Source: Reticulitermes speratus
Taxonomy: Eukaryota; Arthropoda; Insecta; Blattodea; Rhinotermitidae
NCBI GenBank assembly: GCA_021186555.1
Contig: JAJKFL010000042.1
Location: 29,305,215 to 29,369,214 of the forward strand
Length of the DNA stretch: 64,000 nucleotides
Reading direction: 5' to 3'
Shown in pieces: positions 43,613 to 57,284 of the stretch. The notes under the pieces are model-generated. The model saw only the letters and a list, made by a program, of their open reading frames with translations. It was not told the DNA's origin and made no database searches. A program made the translations under genes and the position numbers. Within the stretch, counting starts at the first letter, position 1; each line of letters begins with the position of its first letter.

Positions 43613-46600
43613 TGGAGATAATTATTTACTTTATTTATACGAATGAAAGTTAATTCTGGAATATAGCGATAGAGGATGCAGGTGTTAGAAGGGAAGTCGG
43701 TAGCATCTGGTAGTTAACAGAAGGTCATTATGGTAGCAGGGAGGAAGAAAGTTTACAAGAGCAGAGAGTAAGAGAAGCAGAGGTTAGCATAGGATAGGAG
43801 ATGCTGTATGTTAGCACAAAGGAGACTTTAGTTTGTCACACATTTGTCAATGTCAAATTCAATGGTGTTTTGGAGTTTGTTGGGTCAGTCAAAATTGGAG
43901 GGTTTGACACTTTCGAAATGTAAATTACGAGGTGGTGGATACGTGTTAGTAACGGTAGCACATTAAAATTGTCCGGTATAAGACGCTTATACGGGGTTTA
44001 CATACATTACGTTAAGGGATACCGCGTCAGTCATTAGGAACCAATGGGGAGATAGAATAATAATTTTAAAGTTTTGGACCTATTGGGGGATTACTAAATT
44101 TACATATGATCACTTAGACTAGTTAATAAAATTAAAGAAGGGAAGATTTTGAACAAGTAAACCAGGTTTGCTTGCCGTAGCGAATGACACACAAGTATTT
44201 CGTCTTTCTTAGAGAGACTATGAAGAAGACGAAGTGGAAGAGCTGTATGATATAATTGAAGAGATTCTTGAACAGGATGGAAAGGGTGCGACAAATACGA
44301 TTATAATGGGAGATTGGAACAGTGTGGTTGGAAATAAAGCACATCACAATACGGTTGGACAATATGGACTAGGAAGGAGAAATCAGAGAGGTCAAATGCT
44401 TATTGACTTTGTGAAAGAAATGGACTTGTTATAACAAAACATGGTTCAAAAAACCTAAAAGAAGATTGTACACCTGGAAATCACCAGGGGATAAGAGTCG
44501 ATATCAATTGGACTATGTACTAGTGAAACAGCGGTTCAGGAACAGTGTGAAGGATTTGCAGACACTGCCTGGAGCAGATATTGACTCTGACCACAATTTA
44601 CTGGTTACAACGATCTGCACCAGATTGAAGAAGATCATAAGGTTCCACAAGCGAAAACCAAGATTGGATTTGTAGAAGCTATATGCTCAACGACAGGTAG
44701 TACACGATAGACTAGAAGAAAAACTTGGTGCATTCAAATGTGAAGGTGGGAATGTGGAAGTGCAGTGGAAAAATATCAAGAAATTTGTGTTAGATACTAT
44801 GAGTTATTTGGTTGGAAAAGTCGAGAGGAGAGCAAGAAAGCCATGGATTACACAGGAGATAAACCAGTAATATGGATGAACGAAGGAAATGGAAGAATGT
44901 CAACAACGAAGAAGGAAGGAAGAACTACAGAAGAGTGAGGAACGAATTGAAAAGAGTCACGGAGAAAGCCAAGAAGGAATATCTGCAGAGCATATGCGAC
45001 GGGATCATAGAATTTCAAAGAACAGGACGTTATAATCTAATGTTCATGAAGACAAAGGAACTAGGTTGGAAAGAAAACCATGGTATTCAAAATATTGGCA
45101 TCGAAGACTCTCAAGGGAATATAATAATAGATCAGAGACGAGTACTGCAAATTTGGGAGAATCATATCACAGATCTCTCGAGCTAATCGACCAGAACACC
45201 TAGAAGTCGAACATGTAGCTGAAGTAGATGAAAACGAAAAGGCCCTTATATTTTGCAAAGTGAAGTGGAAAAAGCTATCAAGGAGATGAGGGATAAGAAG
45301 GCTACAGGATATGATAATGTACCTGGTGACGTATAAAATTATTGGGAGAAGATGGTCTCAAATTAATTACACAGCTGATCAACAGCATATATGTAACTGG
45401 AGAGTGGCCTAGATTTAATTTAAGTTACAATGATTGCCATAAAGAAGAAGCCCAAAAGCTACAAAATGCAGCGACCATCGCACAATCAGCATAATCGCGC
45501 ACGCATCAAAGATAGTAGCGAGGATACGTAGAGAAGGATTGAAAGGAAAATTGAGGATGCACTAGGAGAAGATCAGTATGGATTTAGGAGAGGAAGAGGA
45601 ACATGGGATGCTGAGAATAATAACAGAAAAAACCTTGGTCATAAATGAGGAATTGTGTGCTTGTTCATAGACTGGCAGAAGGCATTTGACCGTGTCAACT
45701 GGACCAAATTAATGCAGATCCCAAAGGAATTGGGATAGACTGGCGCGAAAGAAGATTGATCAGCAAATTGTACATGGAACAGAGTGCCAAAATACGACTG
45801 GACCAAGGGCAGACGAGAAGTGTGAAGATTGGAAGAGGAGTTAGACAAGGATGCTGCTTGTCACCGATTCTATTCAACTTATACAGCGAGTACCTAACAA
45901 GGAAGCTCTTGAATGGTTTGGACACTTCAATATAGGAGGACAAGTAATTCGCACTGTGAATATGCAGATGACCTTGTGCTACTGGCTAGGGAAGAAAATG
46001 TGCTACAGGGCATGGTTGATAGACTAATTGAAATTGGAAGACGCTATGCAATGGAAATGAATGTGGAAAAATTAAGGTAATTAGAATCTCAAGGCAAACA
46101 GCCCCAATGAAAATTATGATAGACCAAAACCAATTGGAGAATGTGGAATATTGCAATTATTTGGGTAGCATGATAACAAATGATGTAAGGTGTACACGTG
46201 AAATTAAATCCAGAATTGACATGGCAAAAGCAGCATTCAACAAGAATAGGACTCTTTTCACAAGCAAACTGGACTTAAATTTAAGGATGAAACTAGTAAA
46301 GTGCTACATTTGGAGCATAGCTTTGTATGGTGCTGAAACGTGGACACTTCGGAAAGTAGAACAAAAGTATCTGGAAAGTTTTGAATTGTGGTTTTAGAGA
46401 AGAATGGAGGTCATTTGGACCGATAGTGTGACAAATGAAGTATTACACAGAGTCAAGAAGCAAAGGAATATTCTACATACAATAAAAAGAATAAAGGCTA
46501 ACTGGGTTGGTCACATCTTGCGCAGAAACTGCCTTCTAAAACACGAGATTGAAGGAAAGTTAGAAGGAAAGATAGAAATGACGGGAAGACGAGGGAGAAG

Positions 46601-47175
46601 ACGTAAGCAGCTACTGGATGACCTTAAGGAAAAGACAGATATATTGGAAATTGAAAGAAGAAGCACTAGATCGCACCCTGTGGAGACTCGCTTTGGAAGA
46701 GGCTACGGACCTGTCGTAAGACAGACTACAGAATGATGAATGAGAGGGAGGACGCGCGATCGCATCACTCCTAAATGTCGGCTAAGAGCTACAGACAAAT
46801 TCTTTAATTAGTAAATTAAAAAAGTATTGCTACACGGTAAAGTCATTGAATAAGTGTGTTAAATTTTACTTAAGTGGTTTATACCAGTTTCGGAACAAGC
46901 AAATGACTATTAATTAACAAATTTGTGAAGTACAGTACAACACAAACAACAAAGTGCTCCGTGCTACGTTTATCGTATACCATCAAACATGTAACCAGTT
47001 AGCGCCCATTAAGTTAAAATAAATCAAACCAAAGATTATTTAGATTAGTAACAAAAACTTGAATATTCTTAATGGTTCTTCTTCGCTAATTTCCCGATAT
47101 TCAAACCACGTTAATCCCTGTAAATTAGGTTTCATGCAACCGACTGAGATAGTAAAGGTGAGCCGGACGATTATA
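43613..47175 (+). repeat. 5' long terminal repeat of the Gypsy-type fossil, split by a LINE
   Basis: 43613-44216 and 46738-47175 align in order with the 3' repeat at 57285-58322. Shared blocks include GTTAACAGAAGGTCA, TTGTTGGGTCAGTCAAAATT, CCTAAATGTCGGCTAAGA and CAAAGTGCTCCGTGCTACG. The intervening 2.5 kb is an RTE-type LINE. Confidence 0.85.
44217..46737 (+). mobile_element. RTE-type LINE, 5'-truncated, in the 5' LTR
   Basis: The copy starts within the endonuclease (TNTIIMGDWNSVVGNKA, YTWKSPGDKSRYQLDYVL, PGADIDSDHNLLVTTICT) and continues with the linker (ERRKWKNVNNEEGRKNYRR). The RT follows in broken frames (FIDWQKAFDRVNW, GVRQGCCLSPILFNLYS, a Y-A-D-D equivalent near 45960 in another frame, CNYLGSMITNDVRC) and then the C-terminus (LYGAETWTLRKVEQKYLESF, ANWVGHILRRNCLLKHEIEG). 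It ends in ATGATGAATGA, typical of RTE tails. Because the two LTR halves meet cleanly around it, the LINE came after the LTR element. Several shifts and stops make it dead. Confidence 0.8.
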
Positions 47176-49840
47176 GAGAGAGTGAAAATATCTGCCCAAC
47201 GCGGCACGATGTGTTGAGATGAAGTGGGAGAACGTGAGGAAAGAACTGTCACATCTACAGCAACACTGGAATTGAGAGCAGACATCAGCGAGCAACAAAT
47301 TAATAGACTATTGAAGGGAGTGTGGTTGTGAGGAGGACGGAACTAATTTCACCAAAAACTACAGTTGGAGTTGCCGAAACGTCCTGACTATCTGGAGTCG
47401 ACGCCCGGAGCCAGGAGTTGCCCAGTGAGAAACAAACATAGATCGACTACAGTGACGACGTCGGCCGACGACGAACGGCGGCTACACGGGAGTAGGAGTG
47501 GTGCGAGTTACTACCGTGGGACCGATCGCTGACACCGAAGACTGGATTTTGACAGACGAACAACCCACAGTCAGTTTTACAACAGTAATGCGATTCACAT
47601 CTTCAAGTAAGGAACTGTAGGCCACAGTAAGTGACAACTGATTACTCAACAGTTTAGTGGCATTTATTTTAATTTTAAAAATGTCTAGCAGACGTTACGT
47701 AGGCAACGCCATTTGGTAGACAGCAGGGCAGGCAGTGTTCATAGCAATATTATGGATGAGGATAGCCTTACATGTTTAGTCAGGAGAGCGAAATCACGGT
47801 CAGAGAAAATCGAGCCTCTGAAATTGCTGTATCACCTCCAAATCTTGAAAGTGCAAGCAATGAAAACGCCATAATTAATGCAAATACTGATGAACAAACC
47901 AGTAATATTTCCAGAAACCAGTTGCAATATTTTCTCATGACTGTAATGCAGGCCATAGAAGGAGAATCTGCTAAGTAGGCTGCAGCCCTACAGGAGGAAT
48001 CTACCAAACAAACAGCTTTGTTTCAGGCAGAATCTGCTAAACTGACATTGCTGTAGAGATTTTGAGATCAGAAATTAAGAAAGAAAATGTAATGTTGGCT
48101 AAAAGTCTTACTGCAAAATTTGAGGCTGCACACTATACAATTAGGGCAGATTTTAATATGTTAAATTCAGAAATATTAATTGTTTCAGACAGGATAGAGA
48201 ATGTGAGAAAAGACAATGAAATTGAAATTAGTAAGTTGTCATCTACTATTGATAAAGTTTATGCAAGTGTGAGCGAGAGGGTTAATGCACATGTGACCCA
48301 AACCAGAAAGCAGTAGACGTACATGGGCAGGAAGTTTTAAATGCCTCTAGATCTATGCTAGCTAACACAAATGACCATAAGGAGCAGACAGAGGGAGTCA
48401 TTAACAACATCAGACAAGAAGTGACTAAAACTAGAGAAAATGTAGATGATAAATTTAGCACTGTGTCAGGAGACATGCAGCAGATTAGAAGGAATGCTGA
48501 CTAAATTTCAAAACTAAATGCCACGTGGGGGAGTTACAGAATAAATTAGCAGCAGGAAATTTCAACACCCCTCAATCAGCTGATTCAGGAAATGTCATTG
48601 TCAGGGCTACTACTGCAGATCAACAGGCAGGAAGAGACAGTAGCGTAGAGGCCAACACACTCCCTAGTATAAATAATGTAAATGTATGTAGTAATTCTGC
48701 ATGCCATGATGGCAACACTGTAGTTAGTCAAACTGTCAATTCAGATATTCGCAAACATGTAAATGTGACACCTGAAGTGCAAGGCAAAGGTGTGGATTTA
48801 AGTGAACTGACGTTGCCTTCCTTTACTGACAGTACTAAACAAGTTCCGCTGCATTTTTCGCGACCTACACTTATATTTGAAACCCAGACACCTGACCATC
48901 TCAAGTTGCCACTAACCTTCAGAGCAGTACAGGACCAAGAGCGAAACAGTGGTTTTCAACACTTATGATAAGCTGAATAGCTACGATAATTCAAGAAAGG
49001 GTTTACAGATCTATTATGGAATCCAAATCGGCAGGCAGGCATTAGAAGTCAAATCTATTTAGACAAACACTCCCCAAATTCAGGCGAGTCGTATGTAGAC
49101 CATTATATCCGATACGCCAATCTTGCTTCATCTCTGGATCCACCTCCAGCAGACATGGATCTGTTATCTGCATTAACGTCACATTATGAACCCAAAGTGC
49201 AACAGGGTTTGCTATGCGGAAACTTTAAATGCACGCAATATGTTCTGGTGTATTTAGCTAAGTTTCAAGGGTTAAGTGACCACAGGGACAGTTTCAAGGC
49301 ACCTAGACGCGACTATACCAGTGGAGACGCGAACATGAGACCACAAATCAACTCAGGGCGAGATAATAGACAACGCGATCGGGGAAACAATGTCCAATAT
49401 GTGAGCAGACAAACAGACCGACGCAACTCAAATTACAGCAACCGCCGTCATAATAATTCAGACGACCGGGAATTTTATGGACGCAGGCAGGGGAGAGCGG
49501 AAGGCAATGCTCGGACCGACTTAACCCTACCGCACAACAATTCGCCCCACAAAATGCGAGAACAGCAATCAACTCAGAAAGAAACAACTAACGGACTTGA
49601 TTGTTGGGCGGACCAAGTCCACTTACATAACCAATCATTCCGTATCTAAGCCCAACCAATCAGACAGCAGACTTGATGGAAATATTGGCAGAAATTTTAG
49701 GAATATTTTGGAACTTGTTGAAGGATTTGAATTTGAGAAATTTTTCGAATTAAGAACGGTAAACACCAAGAAAAATCACCTGATAATGCAGTAACAGATG
49801 AGATCGGTTTTACTTTATACATAGTAGAGAACAGGAGCCA
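47176..49840 (+). other. Gag-like region of the Gypsy-type fossil
   Basis: Plus-strand frames between 47770 and 49650 show a coiled-coil-like N-terminal part (SESAK/AESAK-type repeats) and a later Arg/Asn/Asp-rich basic tail, with no zinc knuckle seen. Order and position fit gag. The region is broken in several places. Confidence 0.55.
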
Positions 49841-50110
49841 TGAATGTCCAAGATTATTGATCAAAATTGCAGACCAGGAGATTCTTGCTTAGTTGACACG
49901 GGTTGTGAATTGTCTGTTATGAATGAACATTTGTATAATAGATTGCGGCACGAAGGACTTAAGTGTTTTGAGCTACCATCGCAGGATGTAAATCTTCTCA
50001 GTGCGTTTAATAAGAAAGGCAACAGGGTCAAGAAGCAGGCAATGTTAGATGTAAACATAGGTGATTTAAGAGTAAATCAAATCGTGTTGCTTTCACCGCA
50101 AATTCTTACT
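49841..50110 (+). other. Retropepsin-like part of the Gypsy-type fossil
   Basis: A short frame contains the aspartic-protease signature CLVDTGCELSVM. It is cut by the Jockey-type LINE inserted at about 50111. Confidence 0.65.
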
Positions 50111-50419
50111 ACACAGTCGTTCTCTAGCAGTGACACGGAACGGTCGATTCGTGTGCATAGTGGTACGTGTATCAGCGAAGAACAGAACATAATAGTGTAG
50201 TGCAGTGTCAAGGCGGGGGTACGGATAGTACCACCGGATAGTAGTGAACTGCAACAACATAACAACCACAACATGAATCTGACTGGAGAATTTCCAACTA
50301 CCGAAACGTCAAAAACGTAAACGGACACTACTACAAAGAGAGGCACAGGCAAGTACTTCTGTTGAAACTTCAAATTACTTCTCCATACTTTCCGATAGTG
50401 ATGTAGCATCGGAATCCAC

Positions 50420-51209
50420 TGAATCAGCACCTCCCGGACCGAGTAGACCGGAGCGTATACCTCCCATTGTTGTATACAGTTACTTCACCAACCATACTCA
50501 GACAATTCAAGCACTAAATGCAAAACTTAAATGTCCCGTTGAAATCAAAACAAAACAAAACAGACTAATGATATATACGAAACGCGAATCGGACTACGAA
50601 ATCCTACTTCGTGAAATTCAACAAGCAAAAATGGAGTACCACACGTACCCATTAGCCCATCTCCGGCAACCTAGGGTCGCATTGAAAGGATTACCTCCTA
50701 CTGTCACAACGGAGGAAATAGCAAATGACCTCAACCAATGTAATCTCCCTGTACACAGCATCAGACAATTAGTCCGTATGGACAAATCCACTGATACTAT
50801 ATTAGTCAAATTCCCTGTCTTCATAGTAACATTTCAATCGGGAACGTCAGTCAATGACATATATAAAGCCACCACGATCTGTCATTGCAAAGTGCGATGG
50901 GAGAGGTATAAGGCTACACGACCCATGCAACAATGCTACCGAAGTCAGCAATACGGACATTCATCACGATTTTGTGGACGACCGGCCAGGTGCGTGAAAT
51001 GCCAGCAGCATCATCCCACTGAGGAATGCAGCAAACATCCCACCGAACCCCCTTCATGTATAAACTGCGGGGGAGCTCACCCAGCTAATTACTCGGGATG
51101 CCCGGAGTACAAAAAGCAATTGGCAACCAGACAGCGAAAACCTCTACTCACTCCGAGTAAACCGCCTCCACCCACCCCGCATCGTATTCCAGTTACCGGC
51201 TCTGAGTAA
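50420..51209 (+). CDS. Jockey-type ORF1 with zinc knuckles
   Basis: The frame at 50568-51209 (213 residues) reads LKGLPPTVTTEEIANDLNQC (the RRM-like domain before the knuckles in Jockey-type ORF1), then YKATRPMQQCYRSQQYGHSS, CVKCQQHHPTEEC and CINCGGAHPANYSGC, i.e. three CCHC-type knuckles. The first has Ser in place of the second Cys. It ends with a Pro-rich tail. The upstream part (from about 50420) is in another frame (SYFTNHTQTIQALN type). It would bind LINE RNA. Confidence 0.75.
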
Positions 51210-51469
51210 GCACCACCCCCCACAACGGAACACTCGTACATGAGCACAAGTGGCATCGAATTCCACCGCGACCGCAGGAGAGCACACACTGCCGAGCATA
51301 CTTGGATCACTAAAGACTATTTTTTCCTCGATCAACATACAACTACTGTGCACTTCCCTACAATCCCTCGCAACAAACCTCACTTAAGCAGTTAACCCTC
51401 TCGACAAGATTATGCTAATAGTAGAATCACTAATGTCCTGTTTCTCAGCACCATAAGAAGGAATCTCCG

Positions 51470-54116
51470 TCTACTCCAATGGAATGCCAACTCAATAACT
51501 GGACGTAAATATGAACTAGAAACATTCCTAAATGAAAGTCGCATAGACATTGCCGCTATATGTGAAACAAAGCTCTCACCACGAAAACATTTTACAATAC
51601 CGGGATATGTGGCTTACAGAACAGACCGCAACCAACATGGGGGAGGAGTTATGCTTCTGGTCCATTATGGGATTCGACACGACAGTTACTACATCAAACC
51701 TAGGTCAAAATTGGAGGCGGTAGCTGTCATGGTACCCACCACGCAACATCAACAGCTCCTCATTGTATCTGGATATAATCCTCCTAACAACAATCTGCTG
51801 AGAGAGGATATTACGGACCTATTTCACTTACAAATACCCACGCTTGTCATGGGAGACTTGAATAGTAAACATGGGGCCTGGAATTGTGCCACTACCAATA
51901 GAAATGGAACCACCTTACTAAACGTATGTATCCGCTTCATTACACACATTACCCCCCGTTGGGGCAGGCAAGTACCCTGGATATGGTTATGTATAGGGGG
52001 TGTAACATCTCCTCTCCGCAAACTATTTCTGCACTATCATCCGACCATAACCCAGTGGTATACAAGGTACGCCTGACTCCTCATCACACGGCACTAAAAC
52101 AATTCTATGACTATCACAGGGCAAACTGGGCACAATATCAACACATCTTGGCCGCAATTCTAAAAAACCCTCCTCGCATTAAAGGGCAAAGAGATTTCGA
52201 CAGAGCACTACATACGATAACAGCCACAATACTGATGGCTGCGGAACAGACTATTCCGAAGCGGACCACACATAGAAGAAGTTCCTCCATCCCCAAACAC
52301 ATTCACACTCTCCTTCGGATACGTAATTACATACGCCGGCAATACCAACGGACGAGGCAGGCATGGATCGGATATATTCTTCAACTACTCACTAACATGA
52401 CGACAAATAGTCTGTATGCTTATCATAACTTGTAATGGGCAACGTTTCTAAGGACCCTCCATCCACGCCATACTCCGCTATGGCGGGTGGTACGTCACTG
52501 TAAGAACCGACGGGTTGAAATTCCCCCTTTGACTCATCAGGGAACCCAGATATACTCGGCAGCACTTAAGGCAGACCTTCTAGCGTCACAATTTGAGGAA
52601 AATCACAAGTTAACTACTCCACAAGTGGGCTCTTCACACGCCAAAGCAGTAGACCGCATGGTGGACAGGTTCTGGAAGCGGAGGACTTGTGATGAGGGAG
52701 GGATTCCACGTGTTCACATCATCAGCTGTCCAACGACTATTACACAAACTTCGGCCACGTACTGCCCCGGGAATCGATGGGGTTACGAACATCCTACTGC
52801 GGCACCTTCCCACACCGGCGGTTAAGTATCTGACCGAACTATATAATAGTGCATTAAAACTGGGATATTTCCCAGCAATGTGGAAGCAGGCACGGGTCGT
52901 TGCTATACATAAACCACGGAAACCTCCATCCGATCCCGGCGCATATCAACCTATCAGTTTACTACCGACCATCAGTAAAATACTCGAAAGACTTGTAGCG
53001 AAACGGTTATCTCGGCAGGCCATTGGAGGAGGCATCATCCCCCCAGAACAATTTGGATTTAGAAAACATCATTCTACCACAGCCCAACTCACCAGACTGA
53101 CGGAATTTATTGCACATGGCTACAACATCCGGAAACATACTGGGCTTATTACCATAGACTTGGAAAAGGCATATGACACTGTATGGATAAACGGCCTGAT
53201 CTTCAAACTGATTTCCTTCAAGTTTCCTGCGTATCTTATTAAATTTATTCACTCTTATCTCTCCAACCGCTCCTTCTCCGTAACATTATCAGACGCCTCC
53301 TCTCCCGTCAAGTATACCGCTGCCGATCTACCTCAGGGGCGGTCCTGTGCCCTCTCCTATTCTCAATATACACGGCGGATTTTCCACGCTTTCCGCATAT
53401 CCAGACGGCGTTGTATGCTGATGATACAGCAATTTACTCACAGTCCTGGCGGATTGATACGGTCTCTCGACGACTATCACGGGCAATGGACCGCATATGT
53501 AAATACTGCACCCGATGGAGATTAAAAATCAATATTGGAAAAACAACTGCAACGATCTTCACCAAGAGACGACCCAATACCCTGAACCTCTACACATGAG
53601 GGATTGGAGATTCCCTGGACAAAAACAGTCAAGTACCTCGGCCTTCAACTCACGTCCACACTTAACTACAGTCAGCACGTCAAACAAACGGCGCAAAAAG
53701 TAATTGGGATCTTAGTAACTCTTTTTCCACTCTTGGCACGGGATTCGACACTGACGATGGAGATAAAACTTCGCTTGTATAAATCCATAATAAGACCTAC
53801 TATGACATATGCGGCCCCAGTGTGGTGTGCGATCAGTGACTCCATGTATCAAAATCTTCAAATTGTTCAGAACAAGTGTCTCAGAGTAATCACAAACTCC
53901 ACGCGAAGTACTCCCATCCATCAACTTCATAACAGAACTGGTATCGCATATATACAACCACATATATTACACTTAGCGTCCCGGTTCTACTCTAGGTGCA
54001 TATACGAGTATCACGACAACCCCCTGATCCGAACCATTGGAAACTACACTCATTACAGCCTGAAACTAATGTATAAACAATACAAGCACAATCGCCTGAG
54101 GCATAGATTGCTCTAA
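51470..54116 (+). CDS. Jockey-type ORF2: endonuclease and reverse transcriptase, broken
   Basis: Endonuclease: LQWNANSITGRKYELETFLN, IDIAAICETKLSPRK, NQHGGGVMLLVHYGIRH, TLVMGDLNSKHGAWNC (GDLN), then a frame change and SDHNPVVYKV. RT: PDPGAYQPISLLPTISKILE, PPEQFGFRKHHSTTAQL, TGLITIDLEKAYDTVWING (motif A), LPQG (motif B, followed by a frame change), LYADDTAIYSQSW (motif C intact), TVKYLGLQLTSTLNYSQHV and LYKSIIRPTMTYAAPVWC. About four or five frame changes are seen. Catalytic residues are intact, so decay is moderate. Confidence 0.8.
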
Positions 54117-54325
54117 TGGCCATAGGAGATGGTGGTGTTTTTTGTGGTGTGATAATTTTCACTATAGATACGAAGCTGATTGTGTAACTATTGGACTCTA
54201 GAATTAAGCCAGAAGGTAGCTGGCAGTTGGTATTGGGAACGACTGATGTATAACGTGTATATGGTAATTTATTGGTCTGTATATTTGATATGCTAATAAA
54301 CCAAAATAATTTAAAAAAAACTTCT

Positions 54326-55790
54326 TACTGATGCCGTACTAGTAGATCATAATGCAGTGATTAATTTTACAGAGCGGAGTATTACACTCACTATTAATGG
54401 TGAATGCACTAAAATTGAGTTCACTAACATCAAAGAAGGGACAAATGAGTTAGGATGTGTAGAAGAGACACCAGAACATTAGTCCCATAGCTGTGGACTT
54501 ATGCTGAATTTTCCTCGTAAACTGCTAACGCTAAAAGCTGATCCAGGTCAACACCCTACCGAGCCCATTGTGGCAGGAATTGAAGACACATTAGTTAAGA
54601 ATGGGACAGGAGAAACTAGTGTAACTGAGAAAAGTAACGAGCAGCAAATTGAAGATTGAGTAGATGTATTAATGCCGCGACGATTAGGTGATCGCGATGA
54701 ATATGTGGAGTTAGCCTCCAGACATGACGGTTCATGTCGGATGATTCATAGTAATGATTTGAGTACCCTTGCAAACGACAAGCAAGGTCACATCGTTGAC
54801 GATCGTAGTGCTACGGAGCACAGAACAGATGGAGAATGTAGGAAGAATATGAATGATGCTGCTAAACATAGGAGCCTGTGTTTTACGACGACTTTTTCGA
54901 AAACTAATGTTGTCGACACACAACAGAGACTGGACATAAATCAAATGATGACAGATGACAAGATGATAACTGCAGAAAAATTACGAGGCAAAGTAAGTGA
55001 AAATAATAACTTGTCACCACAACAACAAGAATATTTGTATAATGTTTAAATTAAATATCAACAACATCTAATAAAGCGACCCGAGAAATGTACTAAGTTT
55101 CATTACGAGTTCAAGCTAGAAGATTGCATGCCTAATAGCGCCGATTCTAGACCTATTCCATTTGCTTTGAGGGATCAAGTACGTCATGAAATACAAGCTA
55201 TGTTGAGAGACGACAACTTGGAAGAATCATTTTCCTCTTATATTAACCCACTGACGTTGGTCGTTAGAGAAGCGAAACAAATTCGTATTTGTGTTGATGC
55301 AAGACGAATTAACAGGCAAATGATTGCAGACCGCACTAAAGTTTTACGTTGCGCGAACTGCTTCAGAAATTTCGTGGTGCAAGTTACATTACCAGCTTGG
55401 ACCTAAGTAGCGCTTTTCTCCAAGTTCCACTTAAAGAAACTTCTAGACAATGGACAGGGTTCCAGTTTCAAATTAAAGTGTACAAGTGTACCAATTTAAG
55501 ACTGTTCCTTACGGGTTTTAGAATAGTTTATCAGCATTTATCAGGGCTTTGGAAAAGTTTTAGGGGATGATGAAATCAACAAATCTTGGTTACGTATGTG
55601 GATGATCTTCTAATTCATTCATCAATGTTTTCCGAACATCAACAACATATTGGTGCTGTTCTTCACAAATTAACAACTGCAGGCTTTACTGTTAATGCAG
55701 CTAAATGTCAATTCTGCAAACCAGAAATTAAGTTTCTCGGCCATGTGTATCTGATAAGGCCGTTAGGCCGGACAAAAACGGATTGAATCT
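54326..55790 (+). other. Pol-like region of the Gypsy-type fossil
   Basis: Several plus-strand frames. The region from about 55100 to 55790 resembles Ty3/Gypsy reverse transcriptase (SLDLSSAFLQVPLKE and VTYVDDLLIHSS are recognisable). It is broken in multiple places. No integrase-like part was recognised. Confidence 0.65.
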
Positions 55791-57284
55791 ATTTTGAGGT
55801 ATCCAGCATATTTAATAAAAAGCAGTTAAAACAGTTCAAAGAAGAAGGAGAACAGAAAGGCGAATTAGAAGTGAGTGCGAACGACAAAGGTGACAAGTGT
55901 TAGGGACACGAACTGAAGACAAGAAGGAAATGAGAGAAGGACAAGAGAGACGCCACAATTGAAGAGTCGAACCGGGTACTGAGGCATGAAAGGAAGTAGA
56001 TGTATACTGCAGAAGATATGAGAAGGAATGCAGAAGAAGAAAATAGTTAAAGATAAATGATGTATTGGTCGATTAATTTCCGTACAAACGATACCATGAT
56101 TAGGAAAAGTAGAGAAAACAAACACCTCAGGTTGACATAACATTACTTATATTGTAATTGTATAGGGATAATGTAATAAAAGCACCCCATGATTAAGTAC
56201 CCAGTTTAAAAATAGTTCAGTAAGATACTGTTAAGTCTTATAACGAACGACAGAGTGATGTGTAACGAGAGAGAATTTGAGTCTGCAAAGGAAGGAAGAT
56301 AAGAAAGAGGAAAGATTAGCCTGTATCTTGCCTGTCATGAGTACAGAAATATTGGTGATTGTAGTAAATTTCATGTCTTTGAATGCGCATGAGTAACCAA
56401 TATAATATTAGGTATTTTAATTAGGGCGAATCAGTAATCCTGTGTCTTGACTTGATTGAACTCTTTGTACTTGAGCTTACCACGAGGTATATGAATAACG
56501 TTGGTGGAAGGAGAAAATGGAATGAGTATAAAGTGAAATACGCGAGTGAAATAAAATAATGCGAGTGTAATACTGGTATTTGCGAGAAGTAATTACATTG
56601 TGACAGACAAGCTTAAACTGCCGATGTTACAGCATGAACTGAGGATAATGACTCAGTGACAACCATTGTTACAAATATCCATATACTTGTAACAGTTTGA
56701 ATGTTAATGTAGTTTGTGTTCTTTGATTTTCTTGTGTTTCAGCAGTTTATTTGCATTTGTAAAGGTTATTCTTGTATTCAGTTGTGTTTTGTATTCATTG
56801 GATTATGTCAGATTTCAGTTCACGATTTGTTTGTGTGATTGTTTTGCTCATTACTTATATATTCTTTCTACTTTATCAATCAGTGTGATGGTATTCAGCA
56901 TTTGAGTGTATCAGTAAGAAATTTGAGCACTTTGCATAGCGGTATAGATGCTATTGTGACATACAGTAGCGAAGCAGGGAACAAATCTAGGGCGAGATTT
57001 TTTTTGTTAAGGTGGTTGTCAGTGCAGGCAGAAGGCCCAAGAAGGGACAAAAAAATGTCAATGTTTCGGTCAGCTAATTGTGAGAATTGTATTCGGATGT
57101 TTTACTTAGACTGCCTAAGCTCGAGGGAAGACATAAATCTGCCTAAGCATATATAAGGTTGAAAAAATAAATGTAATATTTTGTGTTTGTAAAATTGATG
57201 GTGTAGAATGGACGCAGCACCGAAAACTTTCTAACTTTAGCATAGCGAAAGTTATTAACCTTTCACAGGGGAGTCTATAACCTT
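55791..57284 (+). other. 3' internal part of the Gypsy-type fossil, no domain recognised
   Basis: A/G-rich at first, then T-rich. No domain recognised before the 3' repeat begins. Confidence 0.45.

Larger units (their letters stand above)
50111..54325 (+). mobile_element. Jockey-type LINE inserted in the Gypsy-type fossil
   Basis: The 4.2-kb insertion begins near CAGTCGTTCTCTAG and ends in an A-rich tail (AATAATTTAAAAAAAA). The word TTCTTACT on both sides (50103-50110 and about 54324-54332) is a likely target duplication. It carries ORF1 with zinc knuckles and ORF2 with endonuclease and RT but no RNase H. The layout, GC content and motif style fit the Jockey clade (inference). Full length is likely, but frameshifts in ORF2 break it. 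Confidence 0.82.

Noticed and set aside
50111-54325. Treating the zinc-knuckle ORF as the gag of the LTR element
   Set aside because: The knuckles, endonuclease and RT form one continuous LINE with an A-rich tail and a likely short target duplication, so they belong to the inserted Jockey-type LINE.
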